Positions 9,007 through 17,396 of a stretch of 64,000 nt of DNA are shown here, one piece after another. The notes below the pieces were generated by a model. It was not told the DNA's origin and ran no database searches. It saw only the letters and a list, made by a program, of their open reading frames with translations. The position numbers were made by a program, and so were the translations under genes. Source of the stretch: Halomonas sp. A11-A (lineage in GTDB: Bacteria > Pseudomonadota > Gammaproteobacteria > Pseudomonadales > Halomonadaceae); contig NZ_QGTM01000001.1 of assembly GCF_003182195.1 (NCBI RefSeq), positions 372,001 through 436,000 on the forward strand, given 5' to 3'. How positions within the stretch are numbered: the stretch's first letter is position 1; every line of letters starts with the position of its first letter.

Positions 9007-9653
9007 CCGACACACCCGACGCCTGCATCGCCGTCGTCGATGACGACCAGGACCTGCGCGAGTCGCTGGCCTGGCTGCTCGACTCCGTGGGCCTGGCCAG
9101 CCGCGCCTTCGCCGACGGCGAGGCCTTCCTGGCCGCCGACCCTGACACCTTCGACGTCGTACTGCTGGATGTGCGCATGCCGGGCCTCTCCGGCCTGCAG
9201 GTCCAGCAGCGCCTGAACGAGCGCGGCGACGCGCTCCCGGTGATCTTCATGACCGGCCACGGCGACGTCCCCATGGCGGTGGCGGCCCTCAAGGCCGGTG
9301 CCCTGGACTTCATCGAGAAGCCCTTCAACCACCAGCAGCTGATCGATACCGTGCAGCAGGCGCGGCAGGCCCACCAGCGGCAGCGCCGGGAGCGGGAGCG
9401 CCACGACGATCTGCAGGCGAGCTACGCGGCGCTGCGCCCCAAGGAGCGGCAGATCCTGGTGCACGTGGCGGAAGGGATGACCAGCCGCGAGGTCGCCGAG
9501 CACCTGGGGATCAGCGCCAAGACCGTGGAGGTCTATCGGCTGCGCGCCATGAAGGCGCTGGGGGCGTCGAGCCTCGCCGAGCTGGTGCGGCTCTGCGTGG
9601 CGCTGGAGCTGGTGGAGGCGCTGCCTGACCGGGGTCAAGTCGACGCCGATTGA
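9003..9653 (+). CDS. Response regulator, FixJ/NarL type with LuxR helix-turn-helix
   Basis: The 216-aa regulator has a receiver domain (acidic pair in VVDDDQD, phospho-acceptor Asp in LLDVRMPG, Thr in FMTGHGD, Lys in IEKPF) and a C-terminal GerE/LuxR helix-turn-helix (TSREVAEHLGISAKTVEVYR). The GTG start overlaps the kinase TGA (GTGA), which makes the pair a clear cognate two-component system. It most likely activates transcription when phosphorylated; its regulon is not visible here, though the coupled oxygenase gene may share the pathway. A strong hairpin follows 125 bases downstream. Confidence 0.94.
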   Translation: MTDTPDACIAVVDDDQDLRESLAWLLDSVGLASRAFADGEAFLAADPDTFDVVLLDVRMPGLSGLQVQQRLNERGDALPVIFMTGHGDVPMAVAALKAGALDFIEKPFNHQQLIDTVQQARQAHQRQRRERERHDDLQASYAALRPKERQILVHVAEGMTSREVAEHLGISAKTVEVYRLRAMKALGASSLAELVRLCVALELVEALPDRGQVDAD

Positions 9654-9777
9654 TGCCCGCCGAGGCGTCCCGGCGCCTTGTCGCGGCCGCCGGCCACTGC
9701 CTGAGCGGCACCGCCGGCCGCTTCAGCCTGGCGAACGCCCCTGGCACGACCACGGCGACCACGGCCGCCACTGACGA

Positions 9778-9803
9778 GAACGGGCGCCCGAGGGCGCCCG
9801 TTC
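9778..9803. terminator. Bidirectional hairpin terminator
   Basis: GAACGGGCGCCC and its exact complement form a near-perfect 12-bp arm pair between the response-regulator gene and the convergent L,D-transpeptidase gene. T-runs are weak on both sides. Confidence 0.6.
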
Positions 9804-9820
9804 CGTGAGCCTGGCTCGCG

Positions 9821-10876
9821 TCAGTCGTCGCTGAGCGCCAGCTCCTCGAAGAGGCCGTTCAGCGCCGGCGCCTCGTCGGGCTCGGGCTCGGGGGGCGCCT
9901 GCAACGCCACCACCTGGCCGCTGGGCGCTTCGAGCAGGCCACGCAGCTGCTCGAAGTCGAAGGCAGCGCCGTTGGCATTGCCCGCGTTGAGGCGGGAGAT
10001 GGTGTCGATCAGCGCCGACATGCCGTGCTCCTGGGACGCCAGGGGCTCGAAGACCTGCACCAGGGCCTGGCCGTCCCGCCAGCCCACCTTGATCGGCTGG
10101 TCGATGATGTTGACCTGGGTGCCCACCGGCACGTTGTGGAATACCGACTCGATATCCTCGGGGAACATGCGGATGCAGCCGCGGCTGGCGCGCATGCCGA
10201 TGCCGTCGGGATCGTTGGTGCCGTGGATCAGGTAGCCGGGGATATCGAGCAGCACGGCATGGCGCCCCAGGGGGTTGTCGGGGCCGGGCGGCACCACGGC
10301 CGGGGCCGGCTCGCCGCGGGCGGCGGCTTCCTCGCGCATGGAGCGCGGCGGATACCAGGCCGGGTCCTGCAGCCGCATGGTGGTCTTGGTGATGCCCAGC
10401 GGGGTGTCATAGCCCTCGCGGCCGATGCCGATCGGATAACTCTCGACCCGCGGGATCTCGCCGTTGCGCACCTCGGGGAAGTAGTAGAGGCGCAGCTCGG
10501 CGACGTTGATCACCACCCCGGTGCGCTCGGCATCGGGCAGGATGAACTTGCCGGGAATGGTCACCTCGGTGCCCTCGCCGGGAATCCAGATGCTGACGTC
10601 CGGATTGGCGCGCACGATCTCCTCGTAGCCAACGTTATGGCGGCGCGCGATGTCGATCAGGGTGTCCTCGTGGTCGTCCACGGTCACGGTGTAGACCTCG
10701 CCGATCACGTTGCCCTCCTCGGGCAGCGGGTAGTGGCCACGGGGCCACTCGCGCTCCTCGTCGGCCTGAACGGCGCCGGTAAACGCCAGCAGACCGGCGA
10801 GAAGCCCGCTCTTGGCAAGGGCCAGCCACCTCAGGCCCTCCCTCGAGCTATCCGGCTTACAACTTGTCATTGCCAT
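9821..10876 (-). CDS. L,D-transpeptidase with LysM domain (ErfK/YbiS family)
   Basis: The 351-aa envelope enzyme links Lpp-like proteins or peptidoglycan stems through L,D-bonds. A signal peptide ends near residue 38 (TGAVQA), a LysM peptidoglycan-binding domain spans about 62-108, and the YkuD catalytic domain follows with His218 in LIHGTNDP and nucleophile Cys234 in SRGCIRM. The C-terminal 90 residues are a family-typical extension. The start at 10876 has a GAGGTG site 6 bases upstream. The gene is alone on its transcript, convergent with the response regulator. Confidence 0.94.
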   Translation of the reverse strand: MAMTSCKPDSSREGLRWLALAKSGLLAGLLAFTGAVQADEEREWPRGHYPLPEEGNVIGEVYTVTVDDHEDTLIDIARRHNVGYEEIVRANPDVSIWIPGEGTEVTIPGKFILPDAERTGVVINVAELRLYYFPEVRNGEIPRVESYPIGIGREGYDTPLGITKTTMRLQDPAWYPPRSMREEAAARGEPAPAVVPPGPDNPLGRHAVLLDIPGYLIHGTNDPDGIGMRASRGCIRMFPEDIESVFHNVPVGTQVNIIDQPIKVGWRDGQALVQVFEPLASQEHGMSALIDTISRLNAGNANGAAFDFEQLRGLLEAPSGQVVALQAPPEPEPDEAPALNGLFEELALSDD

Positions 10877-11038
10877 CTATATCACCTCGTCAAGGCAGCC
10901 TCGGCCGCAAGGCCTCGGGATCATTATCGTGTCCGTAGTGTAACGGGGAGCACCCCGTCCCGGAGCAGCAAGAGTGTTGAGATTTGTCACCGGGCTCCCT
11001 GACGCCCGGCATCTGGCGCGACGTCTCGGCACGTTGGC

Positions 11039-12121
11039 TCACAGCACCGGCGCCAGCAGGTACGAGGCACGAGCGGCGACCCGGTGCCAGAGCGGGTGGT
11101 GATCGATCTCATCGGCACGCATCCTTCTCGACTGGACAAAGTCACGCTCGAACATGGCTTCGACCTCGGCGGCGAAGCCGGGATCCATCACCAGCGCGGT
11201 GACCTCGAAGTTGAGACGGAAGGAGCGATTGTCGAGATTCACGGTGCCCACCGCCGCGCCGATATCGTCCACCAGGAAGGCCTTGCCATGCAGGAAGCCC
11301 CCCTCGTAGCGGTAGACCTTGACCCCCGCCTCGAGCAGCGAATCGAGGAAGGCGTAGGCGGCAAAGTAGGTCAGCGGGTTGTCCGGCCGCTCGGGAATCA
11401 GGATCCTCACGTCCACGCCGCTCAGGGCGGCCACCACGATCTTGCGATGGTTGCGGAAGTTGAGCTGGAAGCGGTTGCCCGTGCCGCGGGTGGAGTGGAA
11501 GCGGTGCACCTGGACCCCGGCCTCCTGCATCGCCCTGAGATAGCTCCCCGGCAGCGCATAGCTGCCGATCTCGTCATAGAGGAAGAAGACCTCCACCCCC
11601 TGCCGCGCCTTCTCGATCAGCCGCGCCTGCAGCGCCCTGCCCACCTCGTCGGCGCGCACGATGTAGAACTGCACCAGCAGATAGCGCTCGGCGAACTCGA
11701 TGCCGGCGAACAGGCTCTCGAAGGTCGCCTCGCCGTCGATCAGAAGCTCCACCCGGTTGCCGCCGAGAAACGGCAGCTTGGCCAGCTGCTCGACGCCTAC
11801 CAGGTGCTTGTCGCTGTGGGCGGCGGAGACGCCGTGGGCGCGCAGCTCCGCCAGCTTGTCGGCCAGCGCCTGGCCCAGCGCCGAGTCCTCGTCGCGCCGC
11901 GCCGAGACATAGCCCTGGAACCGCGCGCGGCCGAACACCCAGTAGGTGGGCACCGCCACATAGGGCACGGTGTTGAGGGAGACGATCCAGGCGATGGCCC
12001 CCTGGGAGGTCCGGCTCGACATCATCGCATCCAGCGATGAGGCCAGGCCCACCAGATGAGCGATGCCCATCACCAGCAGAATCCGGCGCCAGGGGCGGCG
12101 TCGCCTTGCCTGAAGCGTCAT
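11039..12121 (-). CDS. Cardiolipin synthase-like protein with large internal deletion
   Basis: This 360-aa reading frame starts like ClsA (two N-terminal membrane segments, PLDc nuclease N domain) and ends like ClsA (second HKD motif [10 protein letters not shown], then GTVNLDNRS and a final LLAPVL). ClsA of E. coli is 486 aa. Comparing from memory, the frame jumps at residues 229-234 from the start of HKD1 (NHRKIVV) straight to the [10 protein letters not shown] segment that normally precedes HKD2, so about 120-130 residues are missing. The Asp of HKD1 and the following GxN segment are gone. The family makes cardiolipin from two phosphatidylglycerols and needs both HKD motifs, so this copy is probably inactive. 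Its ATG overlaps the lgt stop by 4 bases. An assembly artefact is possible. Confidence 0.8.
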   Translation of the reverse strand: MTLQARRRRPWRRILLVMGIAHLVGLASSLDAMMSSRTSQGAIAWIVSLNTVPYVAVPTYWVFGRARFQGYVSARRDEDSALGQALADKLAELRAHGVSAAHSDKHLVGVEQLAKLPFLGGNRVELLIDGEATFESLFAGIEFAERYLLVQFYIVRADEVGRALQARLIEKARQGVEVFFLYDEIGSYALPGSYLRAMQEAGVQVHRFHSTRGTGNRFQLNFRNHRKIVVAALSGVDVRILIPERPDNPLTYFAAYAFLDSLLEAGVKVYRYEGGFLHGKAFLVDDIGAAVGTVNLDNRSFRLNFEVTALVMDPGFAAEVEAMFERDFVQSRRMRADEIDHHPLWHRVAARASYLLAPVL

Positions 12122-12912
12122 CGGGAAGCGGCTTCCACCGCCGGCTGTCGCCGCGACCAGCCGATCAGCGCCGCGCCTGCCACCATCATCGGCAGGGTCA
12201 GCGCCATGCCCATGGTCACCCAGCCGAAGGCGATGAAACCGATATGCGGATCGGGCAGGCGCACGAACTCAACGGCAAAGCGGAAGACGCCGTAGAGCAG
12301 CAGGAAGAGCCCGGAGATCAGCCCGGTGCGGCGCGGCTCTCGGGAGAGCCACCAGAGCACCGCGAACAGCACCACCCCCTCCAGGGCGAACTCGTAGAGC
12401 GCCGTGGGGTGGCGCGGCTCAGGCCCCATATGCGGGAAGGGCATCGCCCAGGGCAGCTCACTGACCCGGCCCGGCAGCTCGTGATTGATGAAGTTGCCGA
12501 TCCGCCCCGCCCCCAGTCCGATCGGCACCAGCGGGGCGATGAAGTCGGTCAGCGACAGGAAGCCGAGCCGCTTCCTGCGCGCGAACAGCCAGGCCGCCAC
12601 CAGCACCCCGATCAGGCCGCCGTGGAAGCTCATGCCCCCCTCCCAGAGTCGCAGCAGCCACAGCGGGTCGGCGAGCCACTGCTCGCTGCCGTAGAAGAGC
12701 GCATAGCCCAGGCGGCCGCCGAGCACCACGCCAACGGCGCTGTAGAAGATCAGGTCGCCGATGTCGTCATGGGTCAGGCCCAGGCGATGCGCGCGAAGAC
12801 GCCCCAGCCACCAGGCGGCGACGAAGCCGACCACGTACATCAGGCCGTACCAGTGAATCGCGAACGGCCCGAGGCTGATGGCCACCGGGTCAATCTGTGG
12901 ATATTGCAGCAT
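12118..12912 (-). CDS. lgt: Prolipoprotein diacylglyceryl transferase
   Basis: Lgt transfers a diacylglyceryl group from phosphatidylglycerol to the lipobox Cys of prolipoproteins in the inner membrane. The 264-aa polytopic protein has the family signature [16 protein letters not shown], the HGGLIG loop containing the essential His, and about seven hydrophobic helices. It lies 15 bases downstream of a lipoprotein gene and overlaps the following cardiolipin synthase-like gene (ATGA). It may be a second, copper-island-associated copy in addition to a housekeeping lgt elsewhere; that cannot be judged from this window. Confidence 0.95.
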   Translation of the reverse strand: MLQYPQIDPVAISLGPFAIHWYGLMYVVGFVAAWWLGRLRAHRLGLTHDDIGDLIFYSAVGVVLGGRLGYALFYGSEQWLADPLWLLRLWEGGMSFHGGLIGVLVAAWLFARRKRLGFLSLTDFIAPLVPIGLGAGRIGNFINHELPGRVSELPWAMPFPHMGPEPRHPTALYEFALEGVVLFAVLWWLSREPRRTGLISGLFLLLYGVFRFAVEFVRLPDPHIGFIAFGWVTMGMALTLPMMVAGAALIGWSRRQPAVEAASR

Positions 12913-12927
12913 GGGGTACCTCCCGGT

Positions 12928-13791
12928 TCACTCGAGACGCGACCAGTCGCGCCCACCGTTCTCGCTGATCAGCAGCTGATTCAGGTCATCGGCCGCCACC
13001 AGTCGCTGGGGATTGTCGGGATCCACCGCCAGGTGCATCAGATAGCGCTCTCCCCAGCCACGCTTCACCATCTCCCAGTCACGGCTGGCTTCCTCGGCTC
13101 GCAGCAGGCCGACGTCCAGCATGAAGGCGTAGAGCGTCCCCTGGCTGGCCACGACCAGGCTGACGGGGCGGCGCTCGGCATGGATCTGGCGCCAGCGCTC
13201 ACCGCCGTCCGGGCTCATCAGGAGCCCGGTCTGAGTGGCAGCATAGAGCTGCTCGGAATCACGACTCGAGGCAGCCAGGGCAATCAGCCCGGCCGGCGCC
13301 TTTGTGAGAATCCGCCAGCTGGTACCGCCATCCTGGCTGACCTGGAGCTGGCCGGCATAGGCCCCGTAGAGCACGTTGGGGCTGGCCGCGCTGACGGTCA
13401 GCTGATGGAAGTCCACCGGGCCATCGACGCCCGCCGCAAGCCGTGACCAGCTGCGACCTCCATCACCGGAGATCACCACCCCGAGGTTGCCGCCAGCCGC
13501 CGGATGGCCGCTGGCGAAGAAGGTCTCGGCCTCCTCGGGATGAGGCGCGAAGCCCATGAAATCATGGGTCTCCTCCGAGACCCTCCGGGCCTTGCCATCT
13601 CGCTCCACGGCATAGAAGCCATGGTGGGTCGCCAGCCACAATCGTTCACTGTCGGATCGATCGAAGGCCAGGCCGTGAATGTGGGTCTGCTGACGCAGCT
13701 GCTCGAGACTGATGCTGCTCGGCTCTCGGGAACAGCCCACCAGCAGGGTCAGCAGCACGGCCATCAAGAGTGGCCATCGATAATGGGTCAT
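12928..13791 (-). CDS. BNR-repeat lipoprotein (F510_1955-type, sortilin/sialidase-like propeller)
   Basis: The 287-aa product has a type II signal peptide with lipobox LLVGC (Cys about residue 20) and then four or more Asp-box/BNR-like repeats such as SGDGGRSW, SQDGGTSW, SPDGGERW and SENGGRDW, which predict a beta-propeller exposed in the periplasm. Proteins of this type are often found in copper and silver resistance clusters; their biochemical role is not established. It sits between the multicopper oxidase gene and lgt, the enzyme that would lipidate it, all on one strand. Confidence 0.85.
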   Translation of the reverse strand: MTHYRWPLLMAVLLTLLVGCSREPSSISLEQLRQQTHIHGLAFDRSDSERLWLATHHGFYAVERDGKARRVSEETHDFMGFAPHPEEAETFFASGHPAAGGNLGVVISGDGGRSWSRLAAGVDGPVDFHQLTVSAASPNVLYGAYAGQLQVSQDGGTSWRILTKAPAGLIALAASSRDSEQLYAATQTGLLMSPDGGERWRQIHAERRPVSLVVASQGTLYAFMLDVGLLRAEEASRDWEMVKRGWGERYLMHLAVDPDNPQRLVAADDLNQLLISENGGRDWSRLE

Positions 13792-13874
13792 GATGTCACT
13801 TCCTTATCATTCGGCAGGTGTCGCCGGCGCCATACGAAGCCGCCGCATGGTGCCGAAGCACGGTACGTGCAGTA

Positions 13875-15518
13875 TCAGCTCACGCGGATCGTCGCCATCA
13901 TGCCCAGCTCCTCGTGCTCGATGATGTGGCAGTGGAACAGCCAGTCACCGGGCTCGCGGAACACCATGCGGAGTGTCAGGCGCTGGTAGGGCGCCAGGTT
14001 GACGGTGTCCTTCCAGGCCAGCCAGGGGGCTTCGCGCCTCTCGCCGTCGGCATCGCGGGTGGCGATCACCTGGAAGTGGGTGCCGTGCACATGGAAGGGA
14101 TGGTCCATGTGGGAGTTGTTGAAGACCTCCCACTCCTCCACCTCGCCGACCCTGCCCTCGAAGAGGGTCTCGTCCATGGCGAAGGCGCGCCCGTTGATCA
14201 GGAAGTCCACCTCCGGGCGAGCATCGCCGCCCTGGCCGGCTCCGTGGGCCGCATGGCCGGCGCCCGGTCCATGGGTACCATGGTGGCTGTCGCTGCCGCC
14301 GCCGTGCGCGGCATGGGGGTCAGCATGTCCTGCCCCATGGCCGGCATGGGGGGCACCGTGGCCAGCGCCGTGGTCGTCATGGCCCGGCATCACCTCGGTG
14401 AGCTCCACCTGGCGACGCACGTCCGGCTCGCCCAGGGGCTCGACGCGCCCCAGCCGCTCCGGCAGCGCCACCGGAGGCTGCACGCCGGCATTCAGGGTAT
14501 GGAGCGTCAGCAGCGGCGCGACCCGATTCAGGTGGGAGGGCCGTTCGCCCATCCAGCCCCGCTCGTAGGGATGGCTGGCCAGCTGGAACCGCCCCTCGGC
14601 CTGCTCGCTCACCCGCACCAGCAGGTCGGCGCGCTCGCCCGGGGTGAGCAGCAGCTCGTCGAGGGGCTGCGGGCGCTCGATCAGCCCGCCGTCGGTACCG
14701 ATCAGGGTGAGTTCGTGCTGGTCCAGGCGCAGACGCAGGTAGCGCCCGGCGCAGGCATTGATCAGCCGCAGGCGCAGGGTGGTGCCCGGCGCCACGTCCA
14801 GGCGCGGCTCGCGCTGGCCGTTGACCAGCAGCAGCTCCCCCTCGCGGCCGTTCATCCAGTCCTCGGCGGTATGCGGCGCCACCTCACCGTTCGCCATCAG
14901 GCGCAGGTCGCTGACCACCAGCAGGTGCTCCTCCACCTCCAGGGGCAGCAGATCCTGGGGCGGGCGCACCAGCAGCGCCCCCGCCAGGCCGTGGGCCACC
15001 TGACGGGCGGTGCCCTCGTGGGGATGGGGATGGAACCAGTGCAGGCCCGCGCTGCCGGCGGGGAAGGTATAGCGGTACTGGCGGGACTCGCCCGGCGCCA
15101 CCGCGTCCCAGGGGGCACCATCCTGGGCCTGGGGCACCGGCACGCCGTGCCAGTGCAGGGTGGTCTCCTGCTCCAGCTCGTTGATCAGGGTGATGTCCAG
15201 CTCATCCCCCTCGCGCACCTCGATCAGCGGCGCCACCTTGCCGTTGTAGAGCCACAGTCGGGCCTCGAGCTCATCGCCGAGCGGCACCGCATGGGGGGCC
15301 GGGGTCAGCGCGCTGCGAAAGCGGCCGGCCGTCTCGCTCAGGTTGGCGATGCGCGGCAGCGGCTGGAGGGGCTCTCCGCCCAGCGGCGTCGGGGCGAGCC
15401 CGACGGGCGGCGTCGAATGGGGAAGCTGGCGAGAGAGGGCATAGCCCATGGTGCCGGCCGTGGACAGCACCAGGGCGCCCAGCGCCGAGTAGCCCAGAAA
15501 TTCGCGACGTTTCATCAA
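13875..15518 (-). CDS. Multicopper oxidase (CueO/CopA-like), Tat-exported
   Basis: This 547-aa periplasmic oxidase likely converts toxic Cu(I) to Cu(II) with O2. The N-terminus KRREFLG is a twin-arginine signal. The copper ligands are present: HWHG and HWFHPHPH in domain 1, HMDHPFHVHG near the end, and HCHIIEHEELGMM at the C-terminus, giving type 1, 2 and 3 copper sites with an axial Met. An insertion rich in His and Gly (about residues 376-434, with runs such as HGAGHGAPHAGHGAGHA) replaces the Met-rich region of CueO and may bind copper. The gene follows a small Cys-rich secreted protein on the minus arm of the copper island. Confidence 0.93.
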   Translation of the reverse strand: MMKRREFLGYSALGALVLSTAGTMGYALSRQLPHSTPPVGLAPTPLGGEPLQPLPRIANLSETAGRFRSALTPAPHAVPLGDELEARLWLYNGKVAPLIEVREGDELDITLINELEQETTLHWHGVPVPQAQDGAPWDAVAPGESRQYRYTFPAGSAGLHWFHPHPHEGTARQVAHGLAGALLVRPPQDLLPLEVEEHLLVVSDLRLMANGEVAPHTAEDWMNGREGELLLVNGQREPRLDVAPGTTLRLRLINACAGRYLRLRLDQHELTLIGTDGGLIERPQPLDELLLTPGERADLLVRVSEQAEGRFQLASHPYERGWMGERPSHLNRVAPLLTLHTLNAGVQPPVALPERLGRVEPLGEPDVRRQVELTEVMPGHDDHGAGHGAPHAGHGAGHADPHAAHGGGSDSHHGTHGPGAGHAAHGAGQGGDARPEVDFLINGRAFAMDETLFEGRVGEVEEWEVFNNSHMDHPFHVHGTHFQVIATRDADGERREAPWLAWKDTVNLAPYQRLTLRMVFREPGDWLFHCHIIEHEELGMMATIRVS

Positions 15519-15587
15519 GTGATCCTCGTGACATGAACACTCTCACCGCGGTTCGATCACCCGCGGCGCCATCAGGGGAAGAGAGGT

Positions 15588-15941
15588 TCAGGCGCGAGGA
15601 GGCCGCTCGAAGGGAGCGGGAGGCCCCGCAGGATGGCCCAGGCCGGGCCCGGACAGGGGATGCGGGGATGCTACCGCCTCGATGGTCAGCCGGGCCATGC
15701 TGGCACCGCACTGGGCACAGGGGATGCAGCAGGGAGAGGCCAGGGAGGCATCCGGCTCGCTGGGGTCGGCGATTGCCGAGAGGTCCCAGGCCGCCGCCCC
15801 CTGCATGGCCGAATGCTCCATGAGCTGACTCTCCAGGCAGGCGGCATCCCCATGGTGCCCGCCCGCGGCAACGGGCGGCGCCATGACCAGCACCAGGGCC
15901 ATCAGCAGGCTGAGAAGCCAGTGGGAGGAGAGTCGACGCAT
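15588..15941 (-). CDS. Small secreted Cys/His-containing protein of the copper island
   Basis: The 117-aa product starts MRRLSSHWLLSLLMALVL, a clear signal peptide, followed by HHGDAACLESQ and a CCIPCAQC cluster. I do not recognise a named family; small proteins of this design are common beside copper-resistance genes and the Cys cluster suggests metal binding. The start at 15941 is chosen because it gives a signal peptide; the frame stays open upstream to 16058. It lies 69 bases upstream of the multicopper oxidase and probably leads that transcript. Its end is low complexity and Pro-rich. Confidence 0.6.
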   Translation of the reverse strand: MRRLSSHWLLSLLMALVLVMAPPVAAGGHHGDAACLESQLMEHSAMQGAAAWDLSAIADPSEPDASLASPCCIPCAQCGASMARLTIEAVASPHPLSGPGLGHPAGPPAPFERPPRA

Positions 15942-16003
15942 GTAGGGATAAACGGCCTTGTGAGCCAATGGAGGCGCGAGTATTTCACGGCCTCGAGGCC
16001 CCC

Positions 16004-16034
16004 GCAACCTGGGCCCTGCCCACAGGTTTACCAT
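16004..16034 (+). promoter_or_regulatory. CueR-type (MerR family) promoter, 19-bp spacer
   Basis: A 21-base dyad ACCTGGG-N7-CACAGGT (16007-16027) matches the 7-7-7 layout of CueR operators such as ACCTTCC-N7-GGAAGGT at E. coli copA. It sits in a plus-strand promoter with -35 GCAACC (16004-16009), a spacer of exactly 19 bases and -10 TACCAT (16029-16034), which is the long spacing MerR-type activators correct. The predicted transcript begins near 16041 and runs into the plus arm that contains copA. No CueR gene is in the window. Confidence 0.6.
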
Positions 16035-16044
16035 CGGAGATTCT

Positions 16045-16058
16045 TTGACGTGAATCAA
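16045..16058 (+). promoter_or_regulatory. FNR/Anr-like box
   Basis: TTGAC-GTGA-ATCAA matches the FNR/Anr consensus TTGAT-N4-ATCAA at nine of ten positions. For a class II site the start point would be near 16093, and a weak -10 (TAGGGT, 16081-16086) lies exactly where that predicts. It is immediately downstream of the CueR-type promoter. Confidence 0.45.
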
Positions 16059-16121
16059 TGGACAGCTGGCGCTGCTGGACTAGGGTAAGGGCTACACGAC
16101 ACCGACAAGCGAGACACCGTC

Positions 16122-16553
16122 ATGCAGCCTCAGGCGCCCGGGCAGAGCGCAGCACCCCGCCAGGGAGGACTCCCCCTCTGGCTCGGTGCCGTGCTCATCC
16201 TGGCGCTGCTGCTGGTCGCCCTGATGGCCAGGGCCCAGACGGCGGAGCCTGCCCATCAGGGCGACCCACCGGTGCCGGGCCTCGAGCTCGCCTTCGGCGA
16301 GGCCGCGTCGGAGGCCTGGCTCAGCACAGCGCCCGACTTGCCCCACTGCCACCATGACCACGCCTGGCGCCCCGCCTCGGGCGTGCTGCCCCGCAGCGAG
16401 TCGCCGGATGCCACTCCCGACCCGTCGGCCCTGATCGCCTCCGTCGCCGGGCCATCCGTGCACCTCACCTCGGCACTTGGCCACCCCCTTCCTGGGCCCG
16501 CCTCTCCCCACACCGTTCCCCTCTACCTGCTGACACAGCGCTTCCGGTCCTGA
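16122..16553 (+). CDS. Hypothetical membrane-anchored protein, first gene of the copA arm
   Basis: The 143-aa product has one strong hydrophobic segment (about residues 19-36, LPLWLGAVLILALLLVALM) and then a periplasmic part with an HCHHDH cluster near residue 75 that could bind metal, and a Pro/Ser-rich tail ending LYLLTQRFRS. I do not recognise the family. It is the first reading frame after the CueR-type promoter, 124 bases before the Met-rich protein. The start site has only a weak ribosome-binding sequence. Confidence 0.6.
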   Translation: MQPQAPGQSAAPRQGGLPLWLGAVLILALLLVALMARAQTAEPAHQGDPPVPGLELAFGEAASEAWLSTAPDLPHCHHDHAWRPASGVLPRSESPDATPDPSALIASVAGPSVHLTSALGHPLPGPASPHTVPLYLLTQRFRS

Positions 16554-16676
16554 GTCCTGGCTGGTTTCCCAGACACCCAGTCGTAGTCGCACGGCATTGA
16601 CCTCTGTGCCGCACATAGCCGGAATACTGTGAGCATTGGCCCTCGACGGGACCAATCAGCAGCAAGGAGAACGATC

Positions 16677-17315
16677 ATGAAACTTCGCAAGCAGACTCTC
16701 GCCCTCGGACTCGCCCTGGCACTCGGTGCCGGTAGTGCCGGCGCCGCCCTCGCCCAGGGCATGCCGGACTCTCGACCCGGTCAGGGAAGCGGCATGATGG
16801 GAGGAATGATGGGCGGTGGCGGCCAGGGCGGTATGGGCCCCGGCATGATGGGGGGCATGATGGGCGGCGGCGGCCAGGGCGGCATGGGCCCCGGCATGAT
16901 GGGGGGCATGATGGGCGGCGGCGGCCAGGGCGGCATGGGCCCCGGCATGATGGGCGGCATGATGCCCTGCCCGATGATGGGCGAGGGCATGGGCATGATG
17001 TCGATGCTCGACGCCGAGCAGCGCAGCCAGATGCGCGAACTGATGCAGGATCACCGCCCGGCCCAGTTCGAGCGCAAGGGCCGTCTGATGAACCTGCGCG
17101 ACGACCTGATGGCCGAGATGCACGGCGAGAGTCCGGATCCGGAAGCCGTGCAGGAACTCCACGGCCGCCTGGCCGAGCTGCACGGCGAGATGATGGCCGA
17201 GATGGTGCGCATGCGTAACGCCATGCACGACCTCATGACCGATGAGCAGCGCGAGCGGCTCCGCCAGGCGGCGCCCGCCGACGTGGATCCCGAGGACCAC
17301 GATGCCCATCACTGA
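16677..17315 (+). CDS. Met-rich Spy/CpxP/ZraP-like periplasmic metal-binding protein
   Basis: The 212-aa product has a signal peptide (cut near ALAQG), a Met/Gly-rich repeat (residues 39-97) and a C-terminal helical part with LDAEQRSQMRELMQ and LHGEMMAEM, typical of the LTXXQ/Spy-CpxP-ZraP group of periplasmic chaperone or metal-responsive proteins. The repeat supplies about 20 Met residues, a classic soft ligand for Cu(I). The ATG at 16677 has an AAGGAGA site 6 bases upstream. It lies directly upstream of copA, with a hairpin between. I infer periplasmic copper buffering. Confidence 0.8.
   Translation: MKLRKQTLALGLALALGAGSAGAALAQGMPDSRPGQGSGMMGGMMGGGGQGGMGPGMMGGMMGGGGQGGMGPGMMGGMMGGGGQGGMGPGMMGGMMPCPMMGEGMGMMSMLDAEQRSQMRELMQDHRPAQFERKGRLMNLRDDLMAEMHGESPDPEAVQELHGRLAELHGEMMAEMVRMRNAMHDLMTDEQRERLRQAAPADVDPEDHDAHH
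16791..16964 (+). repeat. Coding tandem repeat, 51-bp unit
   Basis: Three nearly identical 51-base units encode GMMGGMMGGGGQGGMGP and are followed by a partial fourth unit. The copies differ at only a few third positions, which suggests recent expansion; copy number may vary between strains. Confidence 0.9.
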
Positions 17316-17345
17316 TCGGCGGAGTCACTGAGTACGCAACATCAA

Positions 17346-17367
17346 GGACGGCCAACCCTGGCCGTCC
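17346..17367 (+). terminator. Intercistronic hairpin upstream of copA
   Basis: GGACGGCCA-ACCC-TGGCCGTCC is a perfect 9-bp stem with a 4-base loop, 29 bases before the copA ATG. It has no T-run, so it may be an mRNA-stabilising or partial-termination structure that sets the ratio of the Met-rich protein to CopA. Confidence 0.45.
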
Positions 17368-17396
17368 ATGTCGGCGACAGCTGCAGGAGGCACGTG

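Noticed and set aside
9653-9808. A 51-codon frame starting in the TGATG after the response regulator
   Set aside because: It ends inside the terminator hairpin, has no ribosome-binding site of its own and no recognisable features.
10877-11038. Hairpins ACGGGG/CCCCGT (about 10943-10958) and CCGGGC/GCCCGG (10990-11009)
   Set aside because: Stems of 6 bp without T-runs are expected by chance at this GC content; I could not assign terminator or RNA function.
16791-16964. Regular repeats that might suggest a CRISPR array
   Set aside because: The units are contiguous without spacers and stay in frame, encoding the Met/Gly repeat of a secreted protein.
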